From contig DCVQ01000011.1 of assembly GCA_002328745.1 (NCBI GenBank), positions 8,891-42,868 of the forward strand: a DNA stretch of 33,978 nt, read 5' to 3'. The notes below the pieces were generated by a model, which saw only the letters and a list, made by a program, of their open reading frames with translations, ran no database searches and was not told the origin of the DNA. This document shows positions 26,248-33,677 of the stretch, piece after piece. Position numbers and translations under genes: made by a program. The first letter of the stretch is position 1; the number at the start of each line of letters is the position of its first letter. Origin of the DNA: Actinobacteria bacterium UBA2184 (lineage in GTDB: Bacteria > Actinomycetota > Coriobacteriia > Anaerosomatales > Anaerosomataceae).

Positions 26248-26879
26248 GCGCGCTCACCCCTCATCGAGTCGGCGACGGCCAGGGCCGCGTCGGGCACCAG
26301 CTTCTCGGGATCGAACATCAGCACCATCCCCCGCGCGAGCCGACACACGCCGATCATGCGGTCGGCGAGCGCGTAGAGGCTCGAAGCCGGCTGGATGCTC
26401 CCCTCGGGGATCTCGACGACGTCCTCGACCGCGTCCACGATGAGGCACACGATCCGCCCGTGCGCGCGGCAGAAGATCATCGGCGTCTCGAGCGTGTAGG
26501 GCCGGCGCTCCATGCCCACCAGAAGCCGTAGGTCGATCGCGGGGACGACCAGGCCGCGGACGTCGAGCAGGCCCACGAGCGCAGGAGCGGCATCCGGGAG
26601 CGGGATCAGCTCCACGAGTTGCTGGATCTCCTGCACGCTCTCGATCGGCAGTCCGTAGAGCTGGTCGGCGATCGTGAAGGTGAGTGCCTGGCTCAAGACC
26701 TCGGCGCTGCTCTCGACGAGCTCCTCTGGAGCCTCCAGCAGCTCGTCGGCGAGGCGCTCGAAGGACACCTCGTCGGCCGGGGACGCCTTCTTGAGCGCCG
26801 GCTTCGCTTTGGGCGATGCGGCACGCTTGCGAGGTTTGGGCTCGCTTGCGGCCTCAGGCTCTGTCTTCTTGCGCGGCAC
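26244..26879 (-). CDS. second CheW-like protein with basic N-terminal extension
   Basis: 211 aa. Residues 1-34 are Lys/Pro/Ala-rich (PRKKTEPEAASEPKPRKR), then a helix (VSFERLADELLEAPEELVES) and a divergent CheW domain (LTFTIADQLYGLPIESVQEI, IPLPDAAPALVGLLDVRGLV, VPAIDLRLLVGM, VDAVEDVVEIPEGSIQP). It may be the coupling partner for a different receptor or for the pseudo-ATPase just upstream. GTG start with CAGGAGC upstream, 12 nt after the pseudo-ATPase gene. Confidence 0.88.
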   Translation of the reverse strand: MPRKKTEPEAASEPKPRKRAASPKAKPALKKASPADEVSFERLADELLEAPEELVESSAEVLSQALTFTIADQLYGLPIESVQEIQQLVELIPLPDAAPALVGLLDVRGLVVPAIDLRLLVGMERRPYTLETPMIFCRAHGRIVCLIVDAVEDVVEIPEGSIQPASSLYALADRMIGVCRLARGMVLMFDPEKLVPDAALAVADSMRGERA

Positions 26880-26891
26880 TCGCTGCTCCTG

Positions 26892-28742
26892 TCATTCGAC
26901 GAACCGCAGTACCCGATTGAGCTCCTCGGCGCTCACGTCGCCCGCCTTGACGCGGGCGAGCCCGGACACGACGAGCGGGCGCATCCCCGATGCCGTGGCC
27001 GTCGCCGCGATCTCGACGGCAGTCCCGCTGCGGCCGACGATGGCGCGTATCGGCTCGGTGAACGGCAGCACCTCGTGGATGGCCGTCGCGCCGCGGAAGC
27101 CGGTCTTCGTGCAGTTGGGGCAACCCGAACCCGACTTGTCGACGAGTCCCGCGGGCGCCCCGGGGATGCGGGCGGCAAGCGCGCCGTCCGTGGGCGTGGA
27201 GCAGTTGGGGCAGTTCACCCGCAAGAGCCGCTGGCCGACGCCGAGCGTGAGCGCGGCGGCGAGGCCGTGCGGCTCGACGCCGAGATCGAGCATCCGGCGC
27301 ACGCCGGAGGCGATGTCCGCCGCCGGGTACGTGGCGATGACGAGCTTGCCGAGGCCGGCGGCCTCGACGGCGAGGTGCACGTCCTCGACGGTGCGCAGGC
27401 CGTCGATCGCGATGACGTCGGTGTCCTGCCGCATGCCGGCCGCGATGTAGGCGGCGGGCGACGGGCCGCCCGGCTCGATCATGACCTGCGCGACTGCCGG
27501 CAGCTCGAACTCGATGGTCTGCTCCACCGAGTAGACGGTCTTGCCGCTCGACGCGGCGTGCGCGAGCAGCGCGTAGTACGTCGTGCTCGCGCCACCGGCG
27601 ACCGGCGCGCACACGAGCAGGATGCCCCGTCCGCGCTCCACCATCGCCTTGAGCGCGCGGGCCTCGGCCTCGGACACGCCGAGCTCCTCCAGGCTGCGGG
27701 GCTGCGGGCGGAACGTCGAGAGCGTGACCACGAGGCGCTGGCCGGCGATCGTCGGCACGACCGAGGTCGTCAGCACGAGGTCCTTGTCGGCTATGCGCGT
27801 GCGTATGCGCCCGAGCGCCGGACGCGTCGCGGGAACAGTGCCGAGGTGCGCGTACTGCTTGAAGCCTTCGATGAGCGAGCCCTGCATGGACAGCGGCGCG
27901 CTCGAGACCCGCTCGAGACCGTCACGCGTGCGGTACACGAGGAAGAAGTCGTCCTTGTACGGGAGGAGGTGGATGCGGTTGGCGCCGCGGGCGACCGCGT
28001 CCTCGAGGATGTCGGCCACCAGGACCGCCACCTTGCGCGCGTCGGCCACCGCGAGCACGTCGAGGTCGATCGCCGCGCGTCCCTTCTCCGACGGCGTTGC
28101 GGCGACCATCTCCTCGAGGGCTCCCGCTACGGGCGCTGCCGCAGCGGCCGGCGCCGTGTCCAGCACGGGCGCCACCGGAACGGCCGGGGTCTCGTCGGCG
28201 ACCTCGAAGAAGTCGTGGGGTGCGATCTCGGGGACCGGCGGGGCTGCCTCGGCCACCGACTCCCTCGGTGCCGCGGGCACCTCCGCCGCGGCTGCGGCGC
28301 CGCCGGGATAGTACTGGTTGAGCGCGGCGGTGAACGACGCGGAATCGGACAGGACCGGCTCGACCTCGAGGCCGATCTGACGGGCCACCTCGTCGAGGGT
28401 GAAGACGTTCATGGGGTCGCCGACGGCGACGGTGAGCATCCCCTCGATCTCGAAGAGCGGGAGGACCTGGCGCTGATGCGCGATCGCGCCGGGGACGAGC
28501 GCGAGCGCGTCGTCTTCCGGCGCGTAGCTCGACATGTCCACCTGAGGCACGCCGAGCTCGTTCTCGAGCACGCTCACCACGTCGGAGGGAGCGACGAGGG
28601 CGCGCTCGGCAAGCACGACGCCCACGTGCACGCCGCGGCCCGATGCCGCGTCACGCACGCTTGCGACCTGCTCGGCAGTGACGAGACCGGCAGCCAGCAG
28701 GCTGTCGAGGACGCGTCCTGTGATGCCGTTTGCGGGCGACAT
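26892..28742 (-). CDS. GspE/PilB-like pseudo-ATPase in a chemosensory operon
   Basis: 616 aa. Residues 1-145 resemble the N-terminal T2SSE/MshEN region, with degenerate c-di-GMP motifs. An Ala/Pro/Glu linker (146-215) follows, then a GspE-type core (about 230-616). Walker A has become APVAGGASTT (379-388, Lys replaced by Ala385). Walker B RQDPDVIMVGEIRD has become RQDTDVIAIDGLRT (438-451, Glu replaced by Gly448). The His box is VIATYPAAD, and the two arginines of the DLRxS and VVxR strands are replaced by Thr. The zinc tetrad Cys511/514/541/544 survives. It should not hydrolyse ATP. Known homologues power pilus assembly or type II secretion; here no other pilus gene is near, and it is embedded between a response regulator and CheW genes. 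ATG with AGGAGCGGGAC. Confidence 0.9.
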   Translation of the reverse strand: MSPANGITGRVLDSLLAAGLVTAEQVASVRDAASGRGVHVGVVLAERALVAPSDVVSVLENELGVPQVDMSSYAPEDDALALVPGAIAHQRQVLPLFEIEGMLTVAVGDPMNVFTLDEVARQIGLEVEPVLSDSASFTAALNQYYPGGAAAAAEVPAAPRESVAEAAPPVPEIAPHDFFEVADETPAVPVAPVLDTAPAAAAAPVAGALEEMVAATPSEKGRAAIDLDVLAVADARKVAVLVADILEDAVARGANRIHLLPYKDDFFLVYRTRDGLERVSSAPLSMQGSLIEGFKQYAHLGTVPATRPALGRIRTRIADKDLVLTTSVVPTIAGQRLVVTLSTFRPQPRSLEELGVSEAEARALKAMVERGRGILLVCAPVAGGASTTYYALLAHAASSGKTVYSVEQTIEFELPAVAQVMIEPGGPSPAAYIAAGMRQDTDVIAIDGLRTVEDVHLAVEAAGLGKLVIATYPAADIASGVRRMLDLGVEPHGLAAALTLGVGQRLLRVNCPNCSTPTDGALAARIPGAPAGLVDKSGSGCPNCTKTGFRGATAIHEVLPFTEPIRAIVGRSGTAVEIAATATASGMRPLVVSGLARVKAGDVSAEELNRVLRFVE

Positions 28743-28751
28743 GTCCCGCTC

Positions 28752-29132
28752 CTAGCCCTGGACCTTCGCCAGCTCTTCGGCGACCGCTGTAAGCAGCGTG
28801 TCGGGCTCCACCGGCTTGGTGAGGTACTGGTTCGCGCCGGTACGGATGCCTGTCGCCATGGCCTGCTCCTCGGTCTTGGCCGTGAGCATGATGATCGGGA
28901 TCGCCTTGTAGTTCTGGTCGAACTTGAGCAGGCGGCATACCCGGTAGCCATCGAGCTTGGGCAGCATGACATCGAGGAGGATCAGGTCGGGCTTCTCGGC
29001 CCGCGCCGTATCCAGCGCCTCGGCACCGTCTGTCGCAGTGATGACTTCGTAGCCCCCCGACTCGAGGATCGCCTTGATCATCTCGAGGATGGTCGGACTG
29101 TCGTCCACCGCAAGAATCCGAGCGCCTGCCAT
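28752..29132 (-). CDS. single-domain response regulator (CheY/PilG-like)
   Basis: 126 aa, a stand-alone receiver: acidic pair VDDS (10-11), acceptor Asp54 (LILLDVMLPKLDG), Thr84 (IMLTAK) and Lys106 (YLTKPV). No output domain. Likely the diffusible phosphoacceptor of CheA; sequence type is nearer to the PilG/PilH class than to flagellar CheY, but that is a judgement. ATG at 29132 with GGGAGGGAGACGG; the frame continues 20 codons upstream without support. 9 nt before the pseudo-ATPase gene. Confidence 0.94.
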   Translation of the reverse strand: MAGARILAVDDSPTILEMIKAILESGGYEVITATDGAEALDTARAEKPDLILLDVMLPKLDGYRVCRLLKFDQNYKAIPIIMLTAKTEEQAMATGIRTGANQYLTKPVEPDTLLTAVAEELAKVQG

Positions 29133-29202
29133 TCCGTCTCCCTCCCGCTCACGCGCCGGTGCGCCCGGACTGCGCACGGGCGAACCGATCACGCGCGTGT
29201 TC

Positions 29203-30729
29203 CTACGCGGATCCGATCGCCTTCCGACACTCTATCAGACTGCGCTCACACGTCCTGACCAGCAAGTCCGCTTTGAACCCGCCGGAGAACTCCGTCCATT
29301 CGCCATCGGGGCTCTTGCGGAGCGCCTTCAGGGCGTTGTCGTACTCCTTGGCCGCCGCCTGCCACTTGCGCTGCGCCTTGTAGATGTTCGCGAGATTGAG
29401 GTGCGCAAGCGCGAACTCGGCGTCGATGTAGATGGTCTTCTTGAGCTCCTCGATAGCGAACTTCGTGTTGCCCTGGCGCTGATGGATGATGCCGAGGATG
29501 TAACGCGCCACCGGCAGGAGCGGGTTGATCGCGAGCGCGCGGTTGCACGCGTCGAGCGCCTCGTCGTAATCGCCGATGTCCGCGTGGACGTACGCGTAGA
29601 GGAGATGCGCCTCGGCGTTGCGCGGATCGGTCGCGAGAACCTGCTCGACGATCTCGAGCACCTCTTCGGGCCTGCCCTCCACGAGCGCCGTACGGGCCAG
29701 GACGATCGGTTCGGCCGACGCGTCGGCCTTCGCGGCCTTCTTCTTGGGCGCGGGTGCCACCGTACGGGAAGCGGGACGCGCAGCGGACCTGGGAGACGGC
29801 GCGGCCGGGCGCTCCGGGCGTGGCGGAGCGGCGGCGTCACGCCTCAGCGGCAGCGCCGTGCCGAACGAGAAGACGTGCTTGTCGTGCGGCTTGCGGTACA
29901 GGAAGACGCCGCCCATGTCGAGCGCCTCGAAGCGGTCGCTGATCGAGGTGAGCGTCTCGGAGTGACCGATGAACAGGTAGCCGCCTTCGTTCAGGCTGTC
30001 GTAGAAGTTCGAGACCACGCGGCGCGTGGACTCCAGCCTGAAGTAGATGGTGACGTTGCGGCAGAAGATGACGTCCCAGTTGCCCATCAGCGAGAGCGGG
30101 TACGGCTCCTTGATCAGGTTGTGGTACCCGAAGTCGACGAGCGTCCGCACGCGGTCGTTCACGCGATACTCGCCGTCGGCGACCTGCTCGTAGTGGCGCG
30201 AGACCACCTCGGGCGAGACGTTCATCATCGCCCGCTTGCCGTAGACGCCCGTCTTGGCTCGCGCCAGGGCCTTGGTGGAGACATCCGTGCCGAGGACCTG
30301 CGGCTTCCAACCCAGTGTATCGAGCCCGAGGTCGAGCAGCGTCATCGAGATCGAATACGGCTCCTCGCCCGTGGAGCACCCGGCCGACCAGATGCGCACC
30401 GCCCGGTTCGATTCGCCCTTGTTCGCCATGATCTCCGGCAGCACCTGGGTGCGCAGCGCGTCGAACTGCTGCGGGAAGCGGAAGAAGTAGGTCTCGTTGA
30501 TGGTGACGAGGTTCAGCAGCTCGTTGAACTCGTGATCGTCCCGCTCGAGCGCCGAGTAGTACGTGCCCAGATCCATATAGCCGAGCCGGCTCGCCCGCGT
30601 CACGAGCGAGATGCGCAGCGAATCGAGCTTGGACTCCTCGAGGTAGATGCCGGACTGCCGGTGCAGCAGGTCGCGGAACTGGCGGAACTCCTCCGGACCG
30701 AGGTCCTTGGCGAGGCCCTCGTTCAGCAT
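29203..30729 (-). CDS. cheR: CheR methyltransferase with C-terminal TPR domain
   Basis: 508 aa. N-terminal all-helical CheR domain, then the SAM-binding domain with NETYFFR (78-84), WSAGCSTGEEPYS (114-126), GTDVSTKAL and FCRNVTIYF (222-230). A Pro/Ala/Arg linker (295-338) leads to four TPR repeats (about 340-472). Methylates receptor glutamates; CheR-TPR fusions are known in Frz/alternative systems where the TPRs bring in partners. The receptor here has no docking pentapeptide, so the TPRs may replace it. ATG at 30729; no strong SD, 22 nt after the DUF4388 gene. Confidence 0.95.
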   Translation of the reverse strand: MLNEGLAKDLGPEEFRQFRDLLHRQSGIYLEESKLDSLRISLVTRASRLGYMDLGTYYSALERDDHEFNELLNLVTINETYFFRFPQQFDALRTQVLPEIMANKGESNRAVRIWSAGCSTGEEPYSISMTLLDLGLDTLGWKPQVLGTDVSTKALARAKTGVYGKRAMMNVSPEVVSRHYEQVADGEYRVNDRVRTLVDFGYHNLIKEPYPLSLMGNWDVIFCRNVTIYFRLESTRRVVSNFYDSLNEGGYLFIGHSETLTSISDRFEALDMGGVFLYRKPHDKHVFSFGTALPLRRDAAAPPRPERPAAPSPRSAARPASRTVAPAPKKKAAKADASAEPIVLARTALVEGRPEEVLEIVEQVLATDPRNAEAHLLYAYVHADIGDYDEALDACNRALAINPLLPVARYILGIIHQRQGNTKFAIEELKKTIYIDAEFALAHLNLANIYKAQRKWQAAAKEYDNALKALRKSPDGEWTEFSGGFKADLLVRTCERSLIECRKAIGSA

Positions 30730-30751
30730 GCGATCACCGCGCCCATGGGAC

Positions 30752-31492
30752 TCACACCGCTTCCGGTTCGTCGCCGACGCGGTCGATGAGTCCTGCTGCC
30801 TGCATGCCGTAGAGGATCTTCGCGGTCTCGAAGTCGTTGTAGCCGGTGAGCTCGACGAGCTCGCGCACCGACCGGCCACCGTGGATGAAGCACAGCAACA
30901 TCCACTCGCGCGGCTTGAGATGGATCTCCATCGACTTGTCGCCGGGAGCGGCCGCCATCACGAACTCGGTGTCCATGTCCGGGATCTTCTGCCGGATGCG
31001 GTTCCACAGCTCGAGACGCCTGGACGCCTCCATGATGATGTTCTCGACCGACACCGAGATGCCGATGTCCTCATCCTCGGCCGTCTCCTCCGCCTCGAAT
31101 CGCAGCTCCCCGTCTTCCCAGCGGAAGAGGTCGAAGAGCGTGTCGTTGATCTGGTCCTGGATGAACGCCTCGAGGACGCGGCCGTCGAGGTAGCCCTCGT
31201 CGATCAGGATCTGACCGAGGCGGCGCCCGGCCTTCTCCTTCTTCTGGATCTTCTGTAGGCCGAGCGCCTGGCGCAGCTGCTTCTCGGAGATGATGCCGGA
31301 TTTCACCAACCGCCTGCCGAGCGACTCCCGGTGCCAGTTGGAGCTGGCGAAGAAGACGCGGCCATTCTTGAAGGCGACCTTGCCCTGCGCGTCGGGACGC
31401 TCGAGATAGAGCGTCCCGGTCTTACGGCCGGACGCCAGAAGGCGGAACATGTCCGCGATGGAGAAGTCTCTGAGGTTGCCCTCCAGAGCCAC
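30752..31492 (-). CDS. DUF4388 protein with two MshEN-like c-di-GMP motifs
   Basis: 246 aa. The N-terminus (ALEGNLRDFSIADMFRLLAS then GRKTGTLYLERP and GRVFFAS) is DUF4388 (PATAN-type), known from chemosensory and gliding clusters. Residues 57-80 and 91-114 each match the 24-residue MshEN pattern LG-L-G-L-L-Q: L58 G59 L62 G66 L73 L77 Q80 and R91 L92 G93 L96 G100 L107 I111 Q114. Only the first Arg (Ser57) is off. A winged-helix-like tail (192-240) closes it. GTG start with AAAGG six nt upstream. First gene of the nine-gene operon, divergent from arsR. Confidence 0.88.
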   Translation of the reverse strand: MALEGNLRDFSIADMFRLLASGRKTGTLYLERPDAQGKVAFKNGRVFFASSNWHRESLGRRLVKSGIISEKQLRQALGLQKIQKKEKAGRRLGQILIDEGYLDGRVLEAFIQDQINDTLFDLFRWEDGELRFEAEETAEDEDIGISVSVENIIMEASRRLELWNRIRQKIPDMDTEFVMAAAPGDKSMEIHLKPREWMLLCFIHGGRSVRELVELTGYNDFETAKILYGMQAAGLIDRVGDEPEAV

Positions 31493-31697
31493 GTGCTGCC
31501 TTTCTGCGCGATCAGGAACCGCCGATGAGCGCGATGATGCAACGCCCCGGAGGGCGCGGCCTGGTCAATCGTAGCACGGCGCCCCCGGCCGATGAACACG
31601 AAACGAGGTCATTTCCCGCAGGTCGCGGGCGGTGAACGGCCATCGCTTGTGAAAGGACTTGCTTTGTTCGTTAATGTGTCTTAGGCTGTTGTCTATC
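31493..31697. promoter_or_regulatory. divergent control region between the chemosensory operon and arsR
   Basis: On the minus strand TACGAT with a weak TTCATC 17 nt upstream lies about 70 nt before the DUF4388 gene. On the plus strand TTGCTT (31659-31664), 17 nt, TAGGCT (31682-31687) is a candidate promoter for arsR that would end just before the palindromic operator. Confidence 0.4.
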
Positions 31698-31717
31698 ACA
31701 TTCGAATATTCGAATGT
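31698..31717 (+). promoter_or_regulatory. perfect palindromic operator for the ArsR-type regulator
   Basis: A 20-bp perfect inverted repeat with half-site ACATTCGAAT, 13 nt before the arsR ATG, AT-rich in contrast to its surroundings. ArsR-family repressors bind such palindromes, so autoregulation and control of the downstream sulfur genes is the natural reading. Confidence 0.8.
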
Positions 31718-31730
31718 ATGGAGGGACTTC

Positions 31731-32060
31731 ATGAACGACACCGAGTTCTACTGCCTCCACTCGGATCTGTGCAAGACGCTCGCGAACGCGAAGCGCCAGA
31801 TGATCCTCGGGTCGCTCCGCGACCGCGAACTCACCGTCTCCGAGCTGCAGCAGCTCACGAAGATCCCGCAGGCCACCCTCTCGCAGCACCTCGCCATCAT
31901 GCGCTCCCGCGGCGTCGTGCGCGCGCGGCGCGCGGGCAGTCGCGTGCACTACTCCATCACCAACCCCAAGCTCATCCAGGCGTTCGACCTCATCACCGAG
32001 GTCATGCGCGAGACGCTCGGCGAACGGACGGACATCGCCGGCGCACCTGACGTGGAGTGA
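31731..32060 (+). CDS. ArsR-family winged-helix regulator
   Basis: 109 aa. Winged helix with LTVSELQQLTKIPQATLSQ recognition region and the wing VVRARRAGSRVHYSI. The metal-site CxC of ArsR helix 3 is absent. Two Cys lie near the N-terminus (Cys8 and Cys14 in FYCLHSDLCK) and could form a thiol switch or metal site. SD GGAGGG before the ATG, which follows the palindrome. It leads the DsrE2/TusA/DsrMK-like cluster, so sensing of reactive sulfur species is an attractive but unproven idea. Confidence 0.92.
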   Translation: MNDTEFYCLHSDLCKTLANAKRQMILGSLRDRELTVSELQQLTKIPQATLSQHLAIMRSRGVVRARRAGSRVHYSITNPKLIQAFDLITEVMRETLGERTDIAGAPDVE

Positions 32061-32114
32061 CGCGACCTGCCGGGGTCGCGTGAGCACGGCAACCCTGAGT
32101 CGAAGGAGGACGTG

Positions 32115-32597
32115 ATGGGCGAAGACGGCAAGAAGAGTCTCGCGATGGTGGTGATGAGCGGCGATATGGACAAGCTGTTCGGCGCTTTCATCATCGCGAC
32201 GGGCGCGGCGGCGATGGGCATGGAGGTGACGATGTTCTTCACCTTCTGGGGCCTGCGCGCCATCAAGAAGAATGTGAGCACGGGCAAGACGCTCTTCGGT
32301 CGCATGCTCGGTGCGATGTACGGCGGCGACATCAGCAAGGCCAACCCGAGCAAGTTCAGCTTCGGCGGTATGGGCCGCTGGATGTTCGGCAAGATGATGG
32401 GTAACCACAACGTGAGCAAGCTCATCGAGCTCCGCGACCTCGCGGTGCAGCTTGGCGTGAACATGTACGGCTGCCAGATGTCCATGGACGTCATGGAGAT
32501 CCCGCAGGATGCGTTCATCGACGGCGTGAAGGAGCCGGTGGGCGTGGGATTCTTCCTGCTCAAGGCGCAGGACGCCGAGATCCAGCTGTTCATCTAG
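32115..32597 (+). CDS. DsrE2-like sulfur-carrier / DsrE family protein
   Basis: 160 aa. The DsrE/DsrF-like fold begins at KKSLAMVVMSGDMDKLFGAF; TMFFTFWGLRAIKK and the conserved Cys120 in MYGCQMSMDVM are characteristic of the DsrE2 branch, in which this Cys carries persulfide. A hydrophobic/Met-rich middle (about 60-98) may associate with the membrane. ATG at 32115 has AAGGAGG five nt upstream; a GTG one codon earlier is too close to it. Followed by tusA 90 nt later, the same pair as in sulfur-oxidiser gene sets. Confidence 0.9.
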   Translation: MGEDGKKSLAMVVMSGDMDKLFGAFIIATGAAAMGMEVTMFFTFWGLRAIKKNVSTGKTLFGRMLGAMYGGDISKANPSKFSFGGMGRWMFGKMMGNHNVSKLIELRDLAVQLGVNMYGCQMSMDVMEIPQDAFIDGVKEPVGVGFFLLKAQDAEIQLFI

Positions 32598-32686
32598 CGC
32601 GACTGCAGATGCTCCGTCCGGGGCCCCGGTCCCGGTACACACCGACCGCACGCCGATCGCGTGCGGCACGACGGAAGGGAACCACC

Positions 32687-32929
32687 ATGTCTGACGACAT
32701 CAAGGTCGACCTCGAACTGGACCTCAAGGGCCTCCTGTGCCCGCTGCCGATGGTGAAGGTCAGCCAGAACATCACGAACGTGCCGGTGGGCGGCATCATC
32801 CGCGCCGTAGCCACCGACCCGGGCGCCATGGCCGACATCCCCGCGTGGGCCGCCAGCACCGGCAACGAGATCGTCTCGGCCGACAAGACCGGCAGCGAGT
32901 TCGTGTTCCTCGTCAAGCGCCTCAAGTAG
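32687..32929 (+). CDS. TusA-family sulfur carrier protein
   Basis: 80 aa. GLLCPLPMVK carries the persulfide-forming Cys18, as in TusA. DPGAMADIPAWA and FVFLVKRLK complete the two-layer fold. SD GGAAGGGAA. It probably shuttles sulfane sulfur between the DsrE2-like protein and the downstream HdrD/DsrK-type complex or a biosynthetic acceptor. The upstream part of the open frame lacks similarity, so the start at 32687 is secure. Confidence 0.94.
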   Translation: MSDDIKVDLELDLKGLLCPLPMVKVSQNITNVPVGGIIRAVATDPGAMADIPAWAASTGNEIVSADKTGSEFVFLVKRLK

Positions 32930-32946
32930 CGGGGCAGGGCCCGATC

Positions 32947-33675
32947 ATGGAAACCTACCTCTGGATCACCTCGGTCTGGGGCGTCTACCTGGGCCTGGCG
33001 GTCTTCGTTCTCGGGATGGGCTGGCGCATCTACCAGTGGACGACCACGCCCAAGTCCCGGGTGCGGCTCGGGATGTTCCCCAAGCCTCGGACGAAGGCCG
33101 GCAGGTTTGGCAAGATGCTCAAGGACACCTTCATCGCCCCGCATTCGGCGGCCATCGAGCCGCGCATGTGGTTCTTCGCGATGCTCTTCCATGTGGCCGC
33201 GCTCGCCGCCTTCGTGGGGCACCTGCGCATCCTCGGCGAGTACCCGATCCTGCCCGAGTTGCTCGGCGGCGAACACGCCATGAACAACTTCGCGGCGTAC
33301 GCCGGCTCGATCGCCGGCACGCTCATGCTCGTCGGCGTGGTGTACTGGATCGCGCGGCGCACGTTCGGCCCGTACAAGAACCTCTCGGTGCCCGAGGACT
33401 ACCTGCTGCTCGCGCTGCTCTTCGGCGTGATCATCATGGGCGACCATCTGCGCTTCGTGTACGGCGGCTACATCCACGCCGACACGTACCAGGAGTGGTT
33501 CAAGAGCCTGCTGGCCTTTGCGCCGGCGTTCCCCGAGAAGCTGCTCGTCGGCAACGTGGGCTGGTCGCTCGGGACCCACATGCTCTTCACCGACCTGTTC
33601 CTGCTGTACTTCCCGTTCAGCAAGCTCGTGCACACCATCGGCTCCTTCTCCGCCAACCTCGTGAGGAGTGAGTAG
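32947..33675 (+). CDS. NarI/DsrM-like membrane cytochrome b subunit
   Basis: 242 aa. Five hydrophobic helices (about 6-28, 74-96, 115-136, 151-168, 205-225) with histidines suitable for b-heme ligation (His82, His92, His167, His211, His229). The respiratory nitrate reductase gamma/DsrM pattern appears in HMLFTDLFLLYFPFSKLVHT at the end. Likely oxidises or reduces menaquinone and exchanges electrons with the next gene product. ATG with a weak GGGCAGGG; 17 nt after tusA, 2 nt before the next gene. Confidence 0.9.
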   Translation: METYLWITSVWGVYLGLAVFVLGMGWRIYQWTTTPKSRVRLGMFPKPRTKAGRFGKMLKDTFIAPHSAAIEPRMWFFAMLFHVAALAAFVGHLRILGEYPILPELLGGEHAMNNFAAYAGSIAGTLMLVGVVYWIARRTFGPYKNLSVPEDYLLLALLFGVIIMGDHLRFVYGGYIHADTYQEWFKSLLAFAPAFPEKLLVGNVGWSLGTHMLFTDLFLLYFPFSKLVHTIGSFSANLVRSE

Positions 33676-33677
33676 CG

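Noticed and set aside
26892..28742. Functional type II secretion or pilus extension ATPase
   Set aside because: Walker A Lys, Walker B Glu and arginine-finger positions are all replaced.
26619..29258. 879-codon plus-strand frame opposite the CheW-like, pseudo-ATPase and REC genes
   Set aside because: Same antisense artefact; composition and lack of motifs rule it out.
31731..32060. Arsenic-sensing ArsR
   Set aside because: No ELCVC-type metal motif, and no arsenic genes alongside; the downstream genes handle sulfur.
31671..32669. 332-codon minus-strand frame opposite arsR and dsrE2
   Set aside because: His/Glu/Arg-rich shadow; the plus-strand genes have clear domains, SDs and an operator.
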